In this document: piece after piece, positions 20,531 through 31,905 of the stretch
Position numbering within the stretch: the first letter of the stretch is position 1
Layout of the letters: each line of letters starts with the position of its first letter
DNA from: Notospermus geniculatus
Lineage: Eukaryota > Nemertea > Pilidiophora > Heteronemertea > Lineidae
NCBI GenBank assembly: GCA_002633025.1
Contig: NMRB01000407.1
Location: forward strand, 189,811 to 253,810
Reading direction: 5' to 3'
DNA length: 64,000 bases
Translations under genes and position numbers: made by a program
Notes under the pieces: generated by a model
The model's input: only the letters and a program-made list of their open reading frames with translations
Database searches by the model: none
What the model was told of the DNA's origin: nothing

Positions 20531-22211
20531 TGCCTATGCATTATAATTGTTTGTTTAATACATCGTGACGCCACTGCGTGCGCCTTGCATGGTATTGCAT
20601 TGCGCCATGCCGTAATGTAATGACATTGTCACGTACATTTGTACTCAGCTCAGTCTCTCGACTCAACTTTTCAAAAATTTAGTACTTGTAAACCGCACAT
20701 GCGAATCCTATGAAATGTTAACATCAGATTTATATATACCTGAAGTTGTCGGAAAAATTTGGTTCATCACACGACTGCGTGGAAATCATGGTTTTTGAAG
20801 AGTGTTTTGACACGTGTTTTCACCCGACGACCCCGTCGGGCGACTTCATTACGATCTGTGATCGGTATTACCTGCCTGATTTCGGCGCTGATTACTAAGC
20901 TATTATACATAGAATATTATTGAAACTTACCCCTATGACTGTTCGTAGGTCGTATTTTCATTTCCAACCGAGTTTGTAAGGCGACTCGAGCGTTTACGTG
21001 TATTTTGCCGCTATTCTGGGCCTTTTCGCCGCGGCCTAGCCGCTTCAGGTCATGACGTCGTGTGACGCACCCTAATTTATGTCAGCACGTGGTGATCGTA
21101 TTGCATTTTCAAGTTAATTGTTCGACAAGTTAGTGACATAAATTTCTTACGAAACTTTAGCAAATGAAAGAAGATGGTCTTACCTTATAATTGTATGTGC
21201 GGTTTGCACCGATTTAGCGTATATCGAATGTAATCGTTGTTAGAAGTTGATATTTGGGTTCCGTTCATGTTGAAAATTCCGTCCAGTCCATCTTTCAGCC
21301 AATCGGGCACGAGCTTTGAAACATAACGGCGTCGCTGATTGGTTGGCGTTTCGCCGGTTTTAGTATAAATAGCGTCATGGGCCATTCTACGTTGTGAGAT
21401 ACTTTTTCGATGTTTCACTTCAGACGAGACGAAAAGTATCTCTACTGTATGAAGAATACCGCCATCTTGGATAGACATTCATCCGCGTTAGGAGCACTAC
21501 TTAATACGTACTGTGCATGCGTAGCAGCAACATAATATCATACTTTCCTTGATCTTATTTACGCATAAATCTATAGTTTTAAGTAATTCATATATACAAT
21601 GATGAATTTTCAAAAAATATGCGTATATCGTGTAATTCTAGACACCATCACCTGGGCACTATCCGGCGGACGAATGGGTTAGTAAATCGCCGGAACTGAA
21701 GACCCACTTCCGTTCCTGTTTTGTCCCACATCGGGTCGTATGTGACGTTGAGTATGTTAAAGCGATGTACGCGGGCTCTGCAGTAACTGCACATCGATAG
21801 TTCCTTTATTTCCCGCACGGTGGCAGCACTATATTTTATGAATGAAATTCCAAGCAAACCATCTCATTATAATACTACGGAATTTACTATGACCAATCAG
21901 TAGCGAGGAGGGTGACCATGGTGACATGATTGACAGTGTCACTCAGTGAGTGATGCCGACAGAGACGACTCGCAGTCATCCGCAAAACATGCAAAAGATG
22001 GTGTTGGCCGGGGTTCAACGACGTTCAGGAGGTACACTGCTAAGTCCTCATTAGTGCTACAACAAAAGTCATACGTGATGCGGATCCACGATACAGAGCA
22101 TTGCCGGAAGTCCCTACCTAGGTATCTTTTCGGCTCCAGTCTTTGGGTCCTTCCATTAGGCCTACTGATCTTGGCCTGAAGGTCTCCAAACAAATGCATA
22201 GAAACTGTTTG
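20531..22211. other. Non-coding, no gene recognised
   Basis: A CpG-richer stretch lies at about 20990-21070. A minus-strand frame starting near 21478 with AAGATGGCGG (YY1-like) has no known domain. Nothing else is supported. Confidence 0.3.
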
Positions 22212-22349
22212 TGTCGAAATCTGCAGGGAGATTTCTACTGAACTTTTTGACTAGATCCAGGAGAGAGCAGAAAAGCATGACTTGACTCATTGATTTCTAA
22301 CTAACATCTGATTTATTGGTCTACGAAACACATGGCATTACATCTTACA
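22212..22349 (-). repeat. LTR (3' in the element's orientation)
   Basis: 138 bp, identical to 24239-24376. No clear polypurine tract adjoins it on the minus strand, which is odd for a recent insertion. Confidence 0.8.
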
Positions 22350-23010
22350 TAATACAAGCGGAAAAGGCTGGAAATAACATTCCTTCAGTGAGTTGGTAAT
22401 TCCTTAAGACAATATAGATAACAAGAGTGCCTGTTCTCAGGCTCTGGTGTGGTAGAGAGATCTTTGTTGGCTGAACTCACAAGTAAACAGTTACTAACGG
22501 GAAATCCTGCTTGAGGTTTACCCGAAGATAAAGGGCTAAATACAAACTGTGAAGATCAATGGTAAAGATTAACTGAAAGAGAAAGACTGGCGTCTGGAGG
22601 TGTGAGAATATGTTGTTTTAGGGCGAGTTGATTATGGCGGTAAAATTGGCTAATAACATTGAAATTTGACAGAATTCTCGACACTCCCGCCGGCGAAAGA
22701 TATAATAATCTTGTGTTTTGACTGACAATCGTTCATGCGTAAACTTAAGCAGCAGAATAGATACATAAGGCATACGTGACCAGAGGTACTGTGTACATTG
22801 CGTTGTGTTATGATGAACATGGTAGTATTGATAACGATCACAGTGTTCGAAAATTATGTTGACTTAATCCGTTGAATTGAAATGATGGAACACAAATATT
22901 GAAGTCATAGTGATGAATTAGATATAAATGTCCGAGTCATGATATTGAGAGTTCGTGTAGATGGGTCCTTTTCTCGGTACATCCCTCTTTCTGGATGTAG
23001 ATAGTTCTCA

Positions 23011-23084
23011 AAGACGGCAGGCGTCGTAACCCCGACGGAGGGAAAAGGATCTCAGACGGCAGGCGTCGTAACCCCGACGGAGGG
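23011..23084. repeat. 33-bp direct repeat within the gag-only element
   Basis: AGACGGCAGGCGTCGTAACC plus CCGACGGAGGG occurs twice, 41 bp apart, between the gag stop and the 3' LTR. Each copy contains a GACGGCAGGCGTC near-palindrome. Confidence 0.75.
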
Positions 23085-23147
23085 AGGCTGACGGGGGCTA
23101 CACCTTGCCCAAGGGTGTCCCGTATTCAAAATAAGAATTCTGTTAAC

Positions 23148-24114
23148 CTAATCTGGTGGTTGCTCCGGTCCATCTTGCAGTCCTTTTTTGGCGAAGTAGT
23201 CATGGAGGCTGGCGTGGTGAAATCGGTTACAGGCATGGCAACGTTTTTCATTTCGGCATTCTGTGTAGAAATGCGGTCCGAGGCAGTTGGTGCACAGGTT
23301 TTTGGTGAAAATGGCATTGAATCTATCTCTCGTTGGTAATCGACAGTCAAAGGTGGTATGCAACTGAGCACAGAATGGACAGTTTTTTGGCGGTTTGTTG
23401 AAATGAGGTTGGCTTGGCACACTGACGAAAGAATCTACGGAACAGCGTTTGGTGTCCTGATGGGAATTCGATTGATTTAGGCGTATTCCGGTTGTCACGT
23501 GGCGTATCCAGAGTGGACTCTGTACGTTCCCCGAGATTTTTCAGTTGAGTGGTGAAGGCATCCAAAAATAACTTTAAATCGAAATGGTCATGTTGACCAC
23601 AGGTTCCTATTTTCTCACGAAGGAATGTCGGCAACTTACGTTCGAGTATAGGTACGATGAAGGGTGCACAGTTTGTGTTGATGATGTCGGCTTGAATGCT
23701 GTCCCAGAAGGATGACCACTGTGTCAGCGTTCCATCGAATGTTGGCAATTTGAGTTTCGGTAGTTGAGCTGTTTTGTTCTCTGGCTGGGTTTTCGGCGTT
23801 GGCGTATGTTCGGCGGCGGCTGTTTTTTCCTTTGCTTGCGATCTTTCGATGATGATAAGGCGTGTCTTGTTGGTCGTTCTGGTTTTCACTTGTTCGATGA
23901 TGGCGGCTTTGCACTGTTCGGCGGTGGAGGTTTTCTGCATTTCGGCTGTGATCTGCTTGTTTAGGTTGTTGATGTTTTCAAAGGCGTCGGTCATGAGATG
24001 GTATGCGATTTCCTTGGCTTCGGCGGTGTCGGCTTTTGAGGCTTTTTCATATTCGGCGTTGAAGATTTGATAGAAGGCTTGGCGTACGATTGATAAGGCG
24101 TCTAGATTTTCCAT
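23148..24114 (-). pseudogene. BEL/Pao gag, intact in two frames (one frameshift)
   Basis: Starts at ATG 24114 (MENLDALSIVRQAFYQIF). A helical N-terminal part and a T/K/P-rich linker are followed by LPKLKLPTFDGTLTQWSSFW, the DUF1759-type core of BEL/Pao gag. In the first frame the sequence runs to 23347, but the zinc-knuckle part lies in another frame ending at 23148, so a frameshift falls in the linker near 23400-23510. That second frame has three consecutive CX2CX3HX4(C/H) knuckles: CPFCAQLHTTFDC, CTNCLGPHFYTEC and CHACNRFHHASLH. Gag packages the RNA in the particle. It ends DGPEQPPD without entering the DUF1758 protease region. The frameshift could be an assembly error, since the LTRs look young. 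Confidence 0.85.
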
Positions 24115-24238
24115 GGTGAATTTCGGCAGGTTCGGCGGTTTTGGCTGGTGGTTTCTTGATCGGTGTCGGTAGGTTCGGCTAGTGTTGAGGCGTTCCTCGT
24201 CTTGTCCTTGTTATAGTCTCATCCTGGTCACGGCACCA

Positions 24239-24376
24239 TGTCGAAATCTGCAGGGAGATTTCTACTGAACTTTTTGACTAGATCCAGGAGAGAGCAGAAA
24301 AGCATGACTTGACTCATTGATTTCTAACTAACATCTGATTTATTGGTCTACGAAACACATGGCATTACATCTTACA
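24239..24376 (-). repeat. LTR (5' in the element's orientation)
   Basis: Identical to the partner at 22212-22349. The primer-binding site abuts its inner edge at 24238. Confidence 0.8.
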
Positions 24377-25222
24377 TTTTGCGCCATCTAGTGTTCAGAA
24401 ACATGATTTGGCCCCATCTGTGCCAGTGGTTGAGAGCGTATAACTAGTATTAAGCTCGAGGCCACTGGGGACGAGTGTAGGTCTGCTTAGGTATTCTGTG
24501 ACGTGACGTCACTACGAATGTTCCGTCTTAGGGTGAGGACGGTATACCAGGCATTCAAAGTTTTTCGCTTCGTGACGCTGTCAAGAGCAACCGATTTCTT
24601 AATCAATGCTAGCATAGTTTGCTACGCATATTGAGATCCGAATGCAAGTGTGATCAAGTAATCTTACCATGCTGATGAAGCAGGAGAGGTCGCATTCTCA
24701 TCGATGTCGTCTCTTTTCGCGCGGGATTAAGGAACACCGGGACTCGAAATCTGCACTTGCCACGCCGAAGACTCGGCGCCCAGGATACTGATTCGCCGGG
24801 GTGGTGATGGCGCAATGAATAACGATGTTGTAGCATCATTAGTCCGGTCAAAATATGAAATGACCCACCACTAATTGCTTTTTTAACAAAGTGATACTTT
24901 TTGGGACCCTTAGGTCAAACTCTATTGGCAAACAAAAGTAGGCCACAATTTATTGAGTGGAAGGGGTCGAAATCGGTTGCCATAGCAACCATGTCCAGAA
25001 AATTTGATGAAAAATGGCCCAAAAATGTTTTCAATTTATTTCGCAGTTCACCATAACACTTTGGATGGATTTTCTGCTGATTGTTTCTATTTCCCAAGAG
25101 GCACATTCCACACATATGTATTAGTTTGTATTCAAATCTGTTGTTGCCATGGAAACAAAGGCAAATGATAGGCCCGGCCCGGGTGCACCGCCATGCACGA
25201 GTAGGCCTTGCGTTGCGCAGCA
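24377..25222. other. Non-coding, no gene recognised
   Basis: No domain-bearing frame. A loose inverted pair around the GTTGCCATAGCAAC and GTTGCCATGGAAAC motifs (24975-25155) is the only structure noticed. Confidence 0.3.
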
Positions 25223-25431
25223 GCATAGATCGGCTTACTGGAGTTTACGCAAAAACGCAACGCAAAACGCAAAAACCTCACCACCTGAATTTACACAGCC
25301 AGGATAGGAAGGATTGAAAATGTCGCAAATCGACGTTGCATAGGGAGTAAACATTATTTATACTTTTTCAGAAAGCCAGACAAGCCAAGTTTGATCACAA
25401 AAATGTCTGTGTTGGTCAGGCCGATATAATA

Positions 25432-26189
25432 GGCTTACTGGAATTTGCGCAAAATCAAAATGCGCAATGGAAAAATGCGCAAAGGGGAGATATCATTATT
25501 CAAAAACACACCATTAAAAGATTAGACTTCCGTTCGAATCTCGCCAATCACGTTTCATGTCCCATGGACCCCAGACGTGATCATCATTCTTGAACGCTCA
25601 CGGTTACGCGTGATCAGTCCGTTACTTTTGGTAATGCCGCTGTAGAGGATGAAATTTTTCATCCAATTTTCTGAATATGCTCAATAAAGGCCTACATGCG
25701 GGTTTATACACTGAAGCCCCAATAGGCCTGGAATTTCGGGAAAAAATGGATTTGATCGTGCATGTACAGTGGGCATTAGTTATGGTTCAAACTTATGGAA
25801 TATTATGCAAATACATGTATCAGTGAGTGAACTCGTGCGCTCTCGGGGAACCCCCAAACCCCCTTGTTGGGAACACAGTCCTTCCTATCTGCTTTTGTTT
25901 TTGTATGGGATTTTTCATATTGTTCATTCATTCACACACACAAAATTGACGTAGGCCTAACCATTATACTCGCTCAGCGAAGCGGCTCACTGGGCTGTCA
26001 CGAGTTAATATCGATCCACACATCCGAGTGCGTCTCAACATAATGCATGCGCCTTTCTGGGAATCCCAAAACTCGAGGCCAGGCTACCCACGCAATGCTA
26101 TCGGACGCGCAAGAAAGCCTGGATCGAGGTCAATTCTGTTGCGCATTTTCCCATTGCGCATTTTGATTTTGCGCAAATTCCAGTAAGCC
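25432..26189. mobile_element. Mutator-like element of the same family, 9-bp duplication GATATAATA (inner)
   Basis: Ends GGCTTACTGGAATTTGCGCA and complement, with arms of about 50 bp. GATATAATA flanks it at 25423-25431 and 26190-26198. 758 bp, inserted inside the outer copy. No ORF with recognisable domains. Confidence 0.82.
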
Positions 26190-26390
26190 GATATAATAGT
26201 CATAGTGCTGTGCATATGCTCCAGGCCGGCTAAGCCATTTTGGTTCCAGAAGCTACCAGTAGGCTAGAGCGCACTACTGTGCACGGCGTTGATTGTTTAC
26301 ATGATTTGACCATGGTAGGCCTAACCTCTTTTTAACGGGCTACATTTCCGGTGCGATGTGATAACAAAGCATAGGCCTATCAGTGTGTAA

Positions 26391-26577
26391 AGCCTGCCGC
26401 ACGCTGGAGCTATCCGCTGAGCAAAAGGTCATTCGAGACTTTTTGCTCAGCAGATACTGCTCACGTGTGCGCGTAATTTCGGCGAGGTTTTTGCCTCGCG
26501 AGGCAGAAAGCTCGCGTGTGCGCGTATTTTTCGGTGAGCTATGTGCTGAGCAAACGGTCTCCAGTGTGCGGCAGGCT
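26391..26577. mobile_element. Harbinger-like MITE, TAA duplication
   Basis: Ends AGCCTGCCGCACGCTGGAG and near-complement, flanked by TAA at 26388-26390 and 26578-26580. 187 bp, with internal CTGAGCAAA hairpins. Confidence 0.7.
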
Positions 26578-26704
26578 TAACCCAGCGCTTCTAGATCAAA
26601 ATTTGGGCCTCTGGCTGTCTCCATGCGTGAATGCTATGCCGTAGAGTAGGACTTTTGTATACGCACGCACGTGGGATTATCATGACGTCACCCCATGCAC
26701 TGAT

Positions 26705-26815
26705 GTAGGCCTATCCGCTGGCACTACGTTGACACTGTGACCATGGTGACGTACCTCGGTATGAAGTTCCGACCGTGTACAGAGAGTTTGTTTATGTTTC
26801 AAGTGGCAACATTCT
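26705..26815 (+). repeat. Dispersed repeat, copy 1 (partner 31778-31905)
   Basis: Shares TAGGCCTATCCGCTG, TTGACACTGTGACCATGGT, GAAGTTCCGACCG and ATGTTTCAAGTGGCAA in the same order with 31778-31905. Confidence 0.6.
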
Positions 26816-27103
26816 CACCCTTTGGTGACCTGAATGCAGAATTTTCTCTAGCATTTCGGGACGTTTGGTAAAATTGGGGGAATAACGTGTAGCTAGGCTT
26901 ATAGTAGGTCGAATACATGTAGGCCTACAGGTTGCACTGGGCCGCCCAGCTGTTTGTCTTCGCGGCAGAACTCACGGTCTACATGGAATTGGTGCGTTGG
27001 TTGACCAGGAAAAGACAGCGATGAAAATAATGATTACTCCCTCGGTTTTTGCGATTTTTTCGTCATTGCGTTTTGCGTAAACTCCAGTGAATCCGCATAG
27101 ATC

Positions 27104-27549
27104 AGCTTGCAGGGCGGCAATATATAGACCAGTTATGGGGCGCCATAGTAGTAATCACGATCGATGCTTTATGAATGTTTCATTGTCATTAAGCGTTGCA
27201 CAAATAATGATCGCTCCCTTCGGCGGAACGATTCCGCCTGTTCCGTTCCGTTCCGCATTTTCCAGTCAGCCCCAAGAAAGACGTCCTTCGCCTTCGCATC
27301 CGTTCGAAATGTCTTCGAGATTTGTCGAGTGGAATCACCAACAATCAGGCCTTCCCATCTTCAGTCACCTGCTTCATCCTTCTTTTTCGCCGCAAACAAA
27401 ACGCCATACTGAATACAACTGTGTCCAACACTTCACAAAGAGTTAGACAGCTCCCACCGACCAAGAGTCCCATGGAACCACCGATATCACCTGAAGTTAA
27501 ACAATGGATCAGGATGATGATGATTGCACTTCCTTGTAAGTTACTTTAA
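27104..27549. other. Unassigned; open frames without known domain
   Basis: Overlapping plus-strand frames (27087-27446, 27322-27549) have no recognisable domain. CCTTGTAAGT near 27533 is a good donor-like site, but no acceptor or partner exon supports an exon. Confidence 0.2.
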
Positions 27550-27564
27550 ACGAACTAGCACAAT

Positions 27565-28426
27565 GGGTGAGGTCAAGTGTCTGGGTTAGGGGAAGTGTTA
27601 GTGTTAGTGTCAGTGTTAGTGTTAACCTGAATTGACAAATCAGGGAATGAAGTTAACACCAGGTTAACACTGAATTAATCCCTAGTTAACTCAGTGTTAA
27701 ACTGGAGTTAAGGCAGTGTTAACCTGGATGTCCCACTCCAAATTTTATCCTATTGACATGCCTGTCATGATCCTCACATTTTTGAAGCCCTAAGAAGCAA
27801 GCTTATCAAAACATGTAAATAGAGAACAGGTGGTGACATTTGTCTTCAATGTAAATGTCTTTGGATGAGACGCTGGGGTGGAGTCCTAACAACAATCCTG
27901 TAGGCCTACATGACCTAGGGAAAAAACAAAGAAACAAGCATGCTGCCAAGGCAGCACACAAATTTTTGTGCACAGTTTTCTGATTAATTCTCTTCAATTT
28001 GCTGCTAGAAAATGGAAGAAGCTGCAAAAAGGTTTCCATGGACTATGGAGAAAATACTGCGTGTTCTCGATTAAACTGAAAGGGTGAAAACAACATGACT
28101 GCAGAAATCAACAACCGCCGAGAACTAGGCTAGGCCTAACTCTGACACTTGACCTCTAAAAGTGTTAACTCTTAGTTAACCTCTAGGGATTAGTGTGATC
28201 GTAATGCTCTTTGTAGTACAAACTTTATCTAATCAAAGCCTAGTGCTCAGGTTAACTCCAGGTTAACCCGGAGTTAACACTAACACAAAGTCTCCAAAGT
28301 GTTAACTCGTGTTTAACCCAGTGTTAACTCGGGAGTTTGATGAGAGATCAAAATTCAGAGTTAACACTGGTGTTAGTGTTAGAGTTAGTGTTAACTCTGT
28401 GTTAACTCGAAGACTTGACCTCACCC
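27565..28426. repeat. Foldback element built of GTGTTAAC(T/C) repeats
   Basis: Ends GGGTGAGGTCAAGT and complement, with AT on both outer sides. Both arms are packed with degenerate copies of GTGTTAGTGTTAACC or its complement. It sits inside an older foldback whose other arm is 28430-28545. Confidence 0.6.
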
Positions 28427-28429
28427 ATT

Positions 28430-28545
28430 GGCTGGTATTTATAAAAGTTACCAAATGCTTTTACTTATGATTTGCACAGCGAGCTCCAATGTAAATGTAC
28501 TGAAGTGAAAGCATTTGGTAGCTTTTATGAATATCAGCCATTGTG
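28430..28545. repeat. Hairpin with TTACCAAATGCTTTTACTT arms
   Basis: GGCTGGTATTTATAAAAG and TACCAAATGC pair with the complement at 28505-28545. The outer copy of GCACAATGG (near 27556) pairs with CCATTGTGC (near 28544), so the hairpin was split by the 27565-28426 element. Confidence 0.6.
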
Positions 28546-28726
28546 CAAGACTGGTGTCGTCACGGTTCACTGTTAGTGAAATTAATACAGCAAACATAAA
28601 TGTATCATTGCGTTGCACGGAGGGGCACGGGGAGTTCAATTAGAAGAACTACTGTAACATATTAGGCCATCTACCGTACCACTGGATGACACCCGCCTAC
28701 ACAATATATCCGATATAAATACTTAC

Positions 28727-28818
28727 ACAATAAGGCAGTAATATCGTAGGCCAGATTCTGCTTGACTGTTTCATACGACATCTCCTCAAAGAAGATGTCT
28801 ATTTCGGCAAAGTTTTCT
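28727..28818 (-). CDS. DEG/ENaC exon: segment before TM2
   Basis: After TTTGTTTCAG the exon reads ENFAEIDIFFEEMSYETVKQ then NLAYDITALL and ends at GTAAGT. This closely matches the strand that runs into TM2 in ASIC and ENaC proteins (…LDIFFEALNYETIEQ…). The first base completes the AA left by the large upstream exon to give Lys, so the junction is phase-correct. It leaves phase 1 for the next exon, which should encode the GxxGLFxGxS pore segment and was not located. Because this exon is read on the minus strand, the long plus-strand frame over it is only a shadow. Confidence 0.85.
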
Positions 28819-29090
28819 CTGAAACAAACAAGACTAAAATTAGGCTACCAATTGATCATGAACGTAGTGATGTTCATCTTATTTACGCTTGCCCTCTGCA
28901 CTGACGTCATCCGCACATTGGAAATCTGTCTCAAGCCACACGTAGGTCTGAGTGTGATCGAATTTTTTATGTCCCCTCTTGATGCCTGCCTATCGTTTGT
29001 CACTGGAATTTTTGTCTATCTGAATAGAGCCTCCCCCATATGAACAGTCCAGGTAACGGGTGATAACACTAGCAAATGCTTGTACTTCAG

Positions 29091-29660
29091 GGGCCGTATG
29101 CATAAAACATCTTAAGTGTAAAATATCCCTTAAATCAAAGAATTTCTCTTAAGTTTTGTCGTAAGAATCACCCCTTTTTTATGCGGTATGCATAAACAGT
29201 CTTAAGGTAAGGAAATTCCCTCAAATCACTCCTTATCTTAAGGTACCTCCAGAGGTACCTTAAGTAGAGACACGCCATTTCAATGCATGTAGGCCCCGAG
29301 TTAGGCCTTGTGGCATTGGGCATTTTCAGTAAAAACTTAAGTAGTTTCCTCGCCCACTAAGAAACCTTCTCTGGACAAGATTGCGCAATCACTTACCAAA
29401 CCAATTTAGATTAAACATGTTAAATCTGTTTATAATGGTCGCTCCGATTGGCTGAGATGTGTGGCATAATTGATAACTGCCTGTAACTGACATCCTTAGA
29501 ATTTAAGGAAATTTCTTAGACTTGAGGGAAAATACATCCTTAAGGTTTACCTTAAGACGTTTTATGCATATCACTTAAGAAATGTCCTTCTGTAAGGAAT
29601 CCTTAGCGGTCTTAAGGGAAAAACTAAGTTAAGGAGTAAGATGTTTTATGCATACGGCCC
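29091..29660. mobile_element. Harbinger-like MITE with CAG target duplication (copy 2)
   Basis: Ends GGGCCGTATGCATAAAAC and complement, flanked by CAG at 29088-29090 and 29661-29663. The interior is rich in CTTAAG/TTAAGG motifs. 570 bp, within an intron of the channel gene. Confidence 0.75.
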
Positions 29661-29916
29661 CAGGCTTGTACAGCTTAGCCTTGTGCATTTGTATTAGTGT
29701 TGGCTACATGCGTAGTTTCGTCGAGTTCAACCAGCAGCCGTTGACACTTCTGCCGTGGTCTGGAAAAACCTACTAAATCACATTTTCATCAAAATTGAGT
29801 TAGGACCATTTTTGGACTCAGTAGGATATACCCCTTCATGAAATACATTCACATTGCAAAAATATCAAGTGTCTTCCAAGATAATGATCAGGCAGAACCT
29901 AGTAAGTCTCACATTT

Positions 29917-30948
29917 CAGTCGACCCGCAAAGGTATGAACAGCGCCACGACGTGTCAGCCGCGGTATTTGGCGGTATTAACTACTAAATCACTGAACGAA
30001 AGCGAGGCAGTGACGGTGGCGTAGCAGACGCAATAAAACAATCACTAATTACGCACGATTAGTCAGATGTTTGAAGGTGGCGTGATGTTTACATGTTGAT
30101 GGATGTTTCTCTACGAAAGTTGCCGAAAATTTCATCGAAATCGGTTCAGTTTTGGCCGAGTTATCGATCGAAAGGTAACCTTGTGTTTTCGAAAACATGC
30201 GTTCTTCAAAGTGCGTACACTTTCTTGGAAAAGTATTTTGAAACTTCTGCTTAGGTCATTCGGGTTGTTATAACATAGAAGAATCCACATGCGAAGCGTG
30301 GTTTTATGCACGCATGTCTGAGGGGTTGAAAATCACCCCGAAACACAACCACATTTTCAAGAAATCTCCTTCCCTTTATCCATTGTCTAACCTGGTTCCA
30401 TGGGCTCCGACGGTGGCGCTGACTGCTAGAATCGTCAATCAGCGCCACGTCGACGTCCAAGGAACCAGGTTATGGCTGCGAGAATCGTTACCTACTGCTG
30501 TTCAAACTGCGTACAAAAACTTGGAATACCATGCCGAAGTATGAAATTAACACAGATTGGAGATTGATAGTTTCTTCGTCTATTCAGTTTTGCTGGTTTT
30601 ATGCAGGCTAATATTTATGGAGTTATGGCGATGTTTTTGACAACGCTCTACTCCAAATGACCTCCAATTCTGTGCGTAGGACGAAATTTCTTAAATGATT
30701 TCTCTTCACTCGTTTGCTTTATGCCAAAATAAATTACACTAATGGAAAGCTCAATGTCTTAGCTAAACACTGATATATGGTTTATGTGGTTGAATTTGAA
30801 CGGTCTTCTCGATAAACGCACTTTTGTGCGAGGTGTCCGATTTGTCGAATGAGGTACTCGAGAAGCCTCGTCGAGGGCCCCGATCGCCTATTATTTTCCC
30901 GCGCGCAAAATAAATCTGCCGTAGAAAAGGACCTTTGCGGGTCGACTG
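29917..30948. mobile_element. DNA element, CAGTCGACCCGCAAAGGT ends, 4-bp ATTT duplication
   Basis: Perfect 18-bp inverted ends, flanked by ATTT at 29913-29916 and 30949-30952. A 4-bp duplication and CA ends would suit a Chapaev-like element, but no transposase supports this. It contains a 30388-30472 hairpin (TAACCTGGTTCC ends). Confidence 0.6.
30388..30472. repeat. Short hairpin MITE, TAACCTGGTTCC ends
   Basis: 85 bp; the arms contain GTGGCGCTGA and its complement. Confidence 0.55.
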
Positions 30949-31689
30949 ATTTGGATACTCTTGATCAGGAAAAAACTAGCAACTACGAGCAGCCTCCGGG
31001 TCAGTTTTTAGGTCACTGTTCTGTGTAGAGCATGGCTGATTCAGTCTGCAGTCATACTGGCGTTGTCAACGTTTCTTTTGGTATTGCTGAGCTGGCCTTG
31101 AGGCATTCTCACCACTAAAATCATCACACTTTTGAAAGTGGGTCAATTTTTCTCCTCCATTTTCTCCTTTTCCATTCACGTAATCTACTGATTATCGACG
31201 CAATAAAATAGCAAATCATTTGGCGTGAAATTGCGTCCCGTGGTAAGCAATTTGAATAATATAATCGGCTTGGTGCTTTTTGGACCAAATGACGAGATTA
31301 TTTAGGATGCATTTTCATGCTGGTCCTCTGTCCTCGAGCCCTATTGTACTGTAGGCCTATAGCGGAGCGGCTGTAAAAGGCAGGGGACCAGTGTTGCACA
31401 GTAAAAATGGTGGACATTCTTTTCATCACTTGAGAAGTTTGACCCATTGCGATACCTTTACTAATCCTTCATTAGGTAAGGCACTATACTTCCAACTCAT
31501 TCTTTCATGTGTGGCAACAATTTCCATGCTTAATAGATAACTATAAGATAATTCAAATACTTGGACATCTGCACAGTCTTGTTGGCCACATTCTTCCTGA
31601 CCGCTGTGTATACACTAGCGAGCACTGGGCTCGGTGTACATCGATCGTGTGTTCATGGATGAACCAGGTCATGGTAATAAACATACAGT

Positions 31690-31770
31690 AGCATAGGGGC
31701 ATGTAGAAAACGCGGATAACGCGGATATCCGCCGGGTATCCGGATATTGCGGATATTCGAAAACGCGGAA
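31690..31770. repeat. GCGGATATCC-rich short repeats
   Basis: CGCGGATAACGCGGATATCC and several variants of GGATATYC occur within 80 bp, in both orientations. Confidence 0.4.
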
Positions 31771-31777
31771 ATACATG

Positions 31778-31905
31778 CAGGCCTATCCGCTGACACTATG
31801 TTGACACTGTGACCATGGTTACGTGACGACACGTCACTTGGTGTGAAGTTCCGACCGAATTTTACACTTTGAGAGTAGGCTATGTTGATGTTTCAAGTGG
31901 CAAAG
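31778..31905 (+). repeat. Dispersed repeat, copy 2 (partner 26705-26815)
   Basis: Same ordered motifs as the first copy. It continues into AAAGATGGCGGC. Confidence 0.6.

Larger units (their letters stand above)
22212..24376 (-). mobile_element. Gag-only BEL/Pao element with identical 138-bp LTRs
   Basis: Direct repeats at 22212-22349 and 24239-24376 are identical over 138 bp and begin TG and end CA in either orientation. Read on the minus strand, the 5' LTR (24376-24239) is followed at once by TGGTGCCGTGACCAGG, a plausible primer-binding site. Between the LTRs there is only a gag coding region; protease, RT, RNase H and integrase are absent. The flanks GTTTG and TTTTG agree at 4 of 5 bases with a 5-bp duplication. 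Identical LTRs imply recent insertion. It must use enzymes from a full BEL/Pao element. Confidence 0.8.
25232..27094. mobile_element. Mutator-like element, 9-bp duplication GCATAGATC (outer)
   Basis: Ends GGCTTACTGGAGTTTACGC (left) and the complement of GCGTAAACTCCAGTGAATCC (right). GCATAGATC flanks it at 25223-25231 and 27095-27103. It contains a second element of the same family and a small Harbinger-like MITE. No transposase is seen. Confidence 0.8.

Noticed and set aside
23764-24070. Cys/Phe/Gly-rich plus-strand frames
   Set aside because: Antisense to the BEL/Pao gag.
27322-27549. Possible exon ending at CCTT|GTAAGT
   Set aside because: No acceptor, partner exon or recognisable domain; one good donor-like site is expected by chance in this much DNA.
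28762-29043. 93-residue plus-strand frame with two hydrophobic stretches, at first taken for a receptor fragment
   Set aside because: Its first third is antisense to the well-supported DEG/ENaC exon 28727-28818; the plus-strand frame is a shadow.
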